NCBI GenBank assembly: GCA_009792885.1 | Contig: WMCF01000032.1 | Location: forward strand, 5,808,589 to 5,872,588 | Length of the DNA: 64,000 nt | Direction of reading: 5' to 3' | Source of the DNA: Eremophila alpestris peregrina | Taxonomy: Eukaryota; Chordata; Aves; Passeriformes; Alaudidae | Shown: positions 62,403 through 64,000 of the stretch, piece by piece | Position numbering within the stretch: the stretch's first letter is position 1 | Layout of the letters: each line of letters starts with the position of its first letter | Position numbers and translations under genes: made by a program | The notes under the pieces: generated by a model | Database searches by the model: none | What the model was told of the DNA's origin: nothing | What the model saw: the letters and a program-made list of their open reading frames with translations, nothing else

Positions 62403-63218
62403 CTGCATCCCTTGTCTTGGTGCCTCTGCCATGGTGCATGAATGCAAACACCTTGTCTGGGAGCATGGTGCCAGCCCTCTTGAAAGGCCCACAGCTTTCT
62501 TCAGTCTTAAGTCTTGCTAAGACTGCTCTTGGGCCTCAGCCTGTGGTGGGTTTCCTGCTTTGTTGTTCCTGTAGGTGGTATTGCAGTGGTGTTAGATGGA
62601 TCTGTTCCATGAAAACGAAATGTTGGGGAGGGTGGGGAAATTTTAGGGCCTTCATTCTAGGCTTGAAATCCCTGGGCTGGAACATGACCTGATTGCAGTC
62701 TGCACTGTCTTCTGTTTATCTATGGTCCCACCCGAGCTTAATGTGGCTGTCTGAAGGGCCATGGAAAAGGCACTGCATTCTTTCCAAGGCTTTGAAAACA
62801 AACAAAACCAACAGAAGCTCTGTTCTTTTGACTTGAAAGGCTTTAGTCCCTTTGAATTCAGAACCCACTGGCTGGAATGAGCTGTTTCCCTGCATCTTGT
62901 ACCTCCCATACATAATAACACCAAACCCTCTGTGTTTACTGTGCTCTGGCTGTTTGAGATCAGCCTTTCAGAACTTGAATCCAGAAGCTTTGGTCTTTAT
63001 TGGATCACCTGAACAGCTCTGGCAGGAAATCAAAGTCAGGGTAGCAGAGAAATTCACGTGGGTTTTTGACCACAAATAGTAAATGGTTTGTACTCAGTCA
63101 TGGTTTCATATAGTAAGTGATCTTTCAGCATAGCTTAGTTAGCTGTGAAGTACCCATGGGTTTCACAGGAGTCAGTAGTATTTATGACCTCTAAAATACA
63201 CTGATTATTCCCTTAAAT

Positions 63219-63235
63219 ATATATATTTTTTTTTT
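63219..63235 (+). repeat. AT/T run
   Basis: tatatat followed by ten T. Confidence 0.8.
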
Positions 63236-64000
63236 GCAACCAATGATTCCTTTGTGCCCAGGCTATGTGTGTTAAGTGCCTAACTAGTGTGTGCTGGCAA
63301 ACCACACCTATGAAAGTTTATACCCTCAACAAGGCTGAATGTGAAGGGGAGACTTTTATTTTCTTTGGAGAAATATAAAAACAAACCTGTGTGAGATCAG
63401 CTGTGTTTGTCAGAGCTGGCTGGTAAGTGACTGAGCTGTGTTGAATGGCACAGGAGACCAGCAGGAATGGTAACAAGAACTGCCCTTCTTGGGGAAGCTG
63501 ACAGTGAGGTGGAGGTATGGGGTATGAAACTTGTCCTCAGTGCTGTTTTTGAAAGGGTGAATGAGGGGTGTGTAGGCACATGGGCACTTCCAGTGAGTGG
63601 GCTGGAAGAATGACTGAATTGTGAGTGCTCTTTAACCTTCTATGAAAGCTCCTCTTTAAAGGAAACTAAATGCAACTGTGAACCTGACAGCTGTGGGCCT
63701 CAGAGTGGAGTCCAAGACCCCCTTGGTCTGAATTGTGCTCAGGCTTTCTGTCTTTAGAATCACTGTTTAAAGGACTTAAAGACATAGTGATTTTTTTTAA
63801 AAGCAACTGAAGACCTAATTATTTAAATTTAGTTTGGTTTCATATCCAAAGTGGCAAGTGTCTGCTGATCCATCTTCATCTGCTGGCCTGTCCAGATGTT
63901 GGGACCTCTGTGTTCCACAGCATCTTCCCTCTGCTTCCCAGCAGAGGATGCAGAGAAGGACTTGGAGGAAGGACTGCAGCATGTGGAGAAAGCTGTACCT

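Larger units (their letters stand above)
58977..64000 (+). other. Probable TTYH3 intron 13 / 3' region
   Basis: Starts with a strong gtaagt donor. The canonical last exon (starting YTSSMRAKYLA-like in relatives) was not found to the end of the window. CpG-richer patches occur at about 60007-60050 and 60780-61140, the latter containing the candidate terminal exon. A short CTGC repeat (62367-62384) and an AT/T run (63219-63235) are present. Nothing else is recognised. Confidence 0.7.

Overview
The window is vertebrate nuclear DNA, most likely from a bird. The coding content is one multi-exon gene with GT-AG introns. Most of the rest is low-repeat intronic DNA with a CR1 LINE 3' end, two LTR-like elements of one family, one minisatellite and scattered simple repeats. 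Bird is an inference: the CR1 piece and sparse repeats fit, but turtles and crocodilians also carry CR1. No bacterial-type operons, CRISPR arrays, tRNA or rRNA genes were seen.

The gene is TTYH3 (tweety family member 3) on the + strand. Twelve coding exons can be placed to the base between 34765 and 58976. Every exon joins the next in frame with consensus splice sites, giving 460 contiguous codons. The expected first exon (about 41 codons) and the usual last exon (about 23 codons, starting with the Tyr that completes a PPSY motif) were not found. The window therefore holds exons 2-13 under the usual numbering, with intron 1 filling the left 34.7 kb (unless exon 1 was missed) and the start of intron 13 or a 3' region filling the right 5 kb.

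Layout: 1-34764 is non-coding (CpG-richer patch 6600-7870, LTR-like copy A about 7896-8425, a 28-bp palindrome and a 33-bp-arm hairpin near 20.3-20.6 kb, a 38-bp minisatellite at 22.24-22.54 kb, a CR1 fragment near 23.0-23.5 kb, an AT-rich inverted repeat near 29.5 kb). 34765-58976 is TTYH3; its intron 2 carries LTR-like copy B in antisense, ending about 80 bp before exon 3. 58977-64000 has no recognised TTYH3 exon, but a candidate alternative terminal exon lies at 61033-61113.

The two observations most worth checking are: (1) an 18-nt match to the Tn5/Nextera mosaic end between two identical 58-bp direct repeats at 57426-57559, almost certainly a library or assembly artifact; and (2) the 61033-61113 open exon, which would replace the Tyr of the C-terminal PY (NEDD4-family binding) motif with Leu. 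I found no convincing new multi-gene system here.
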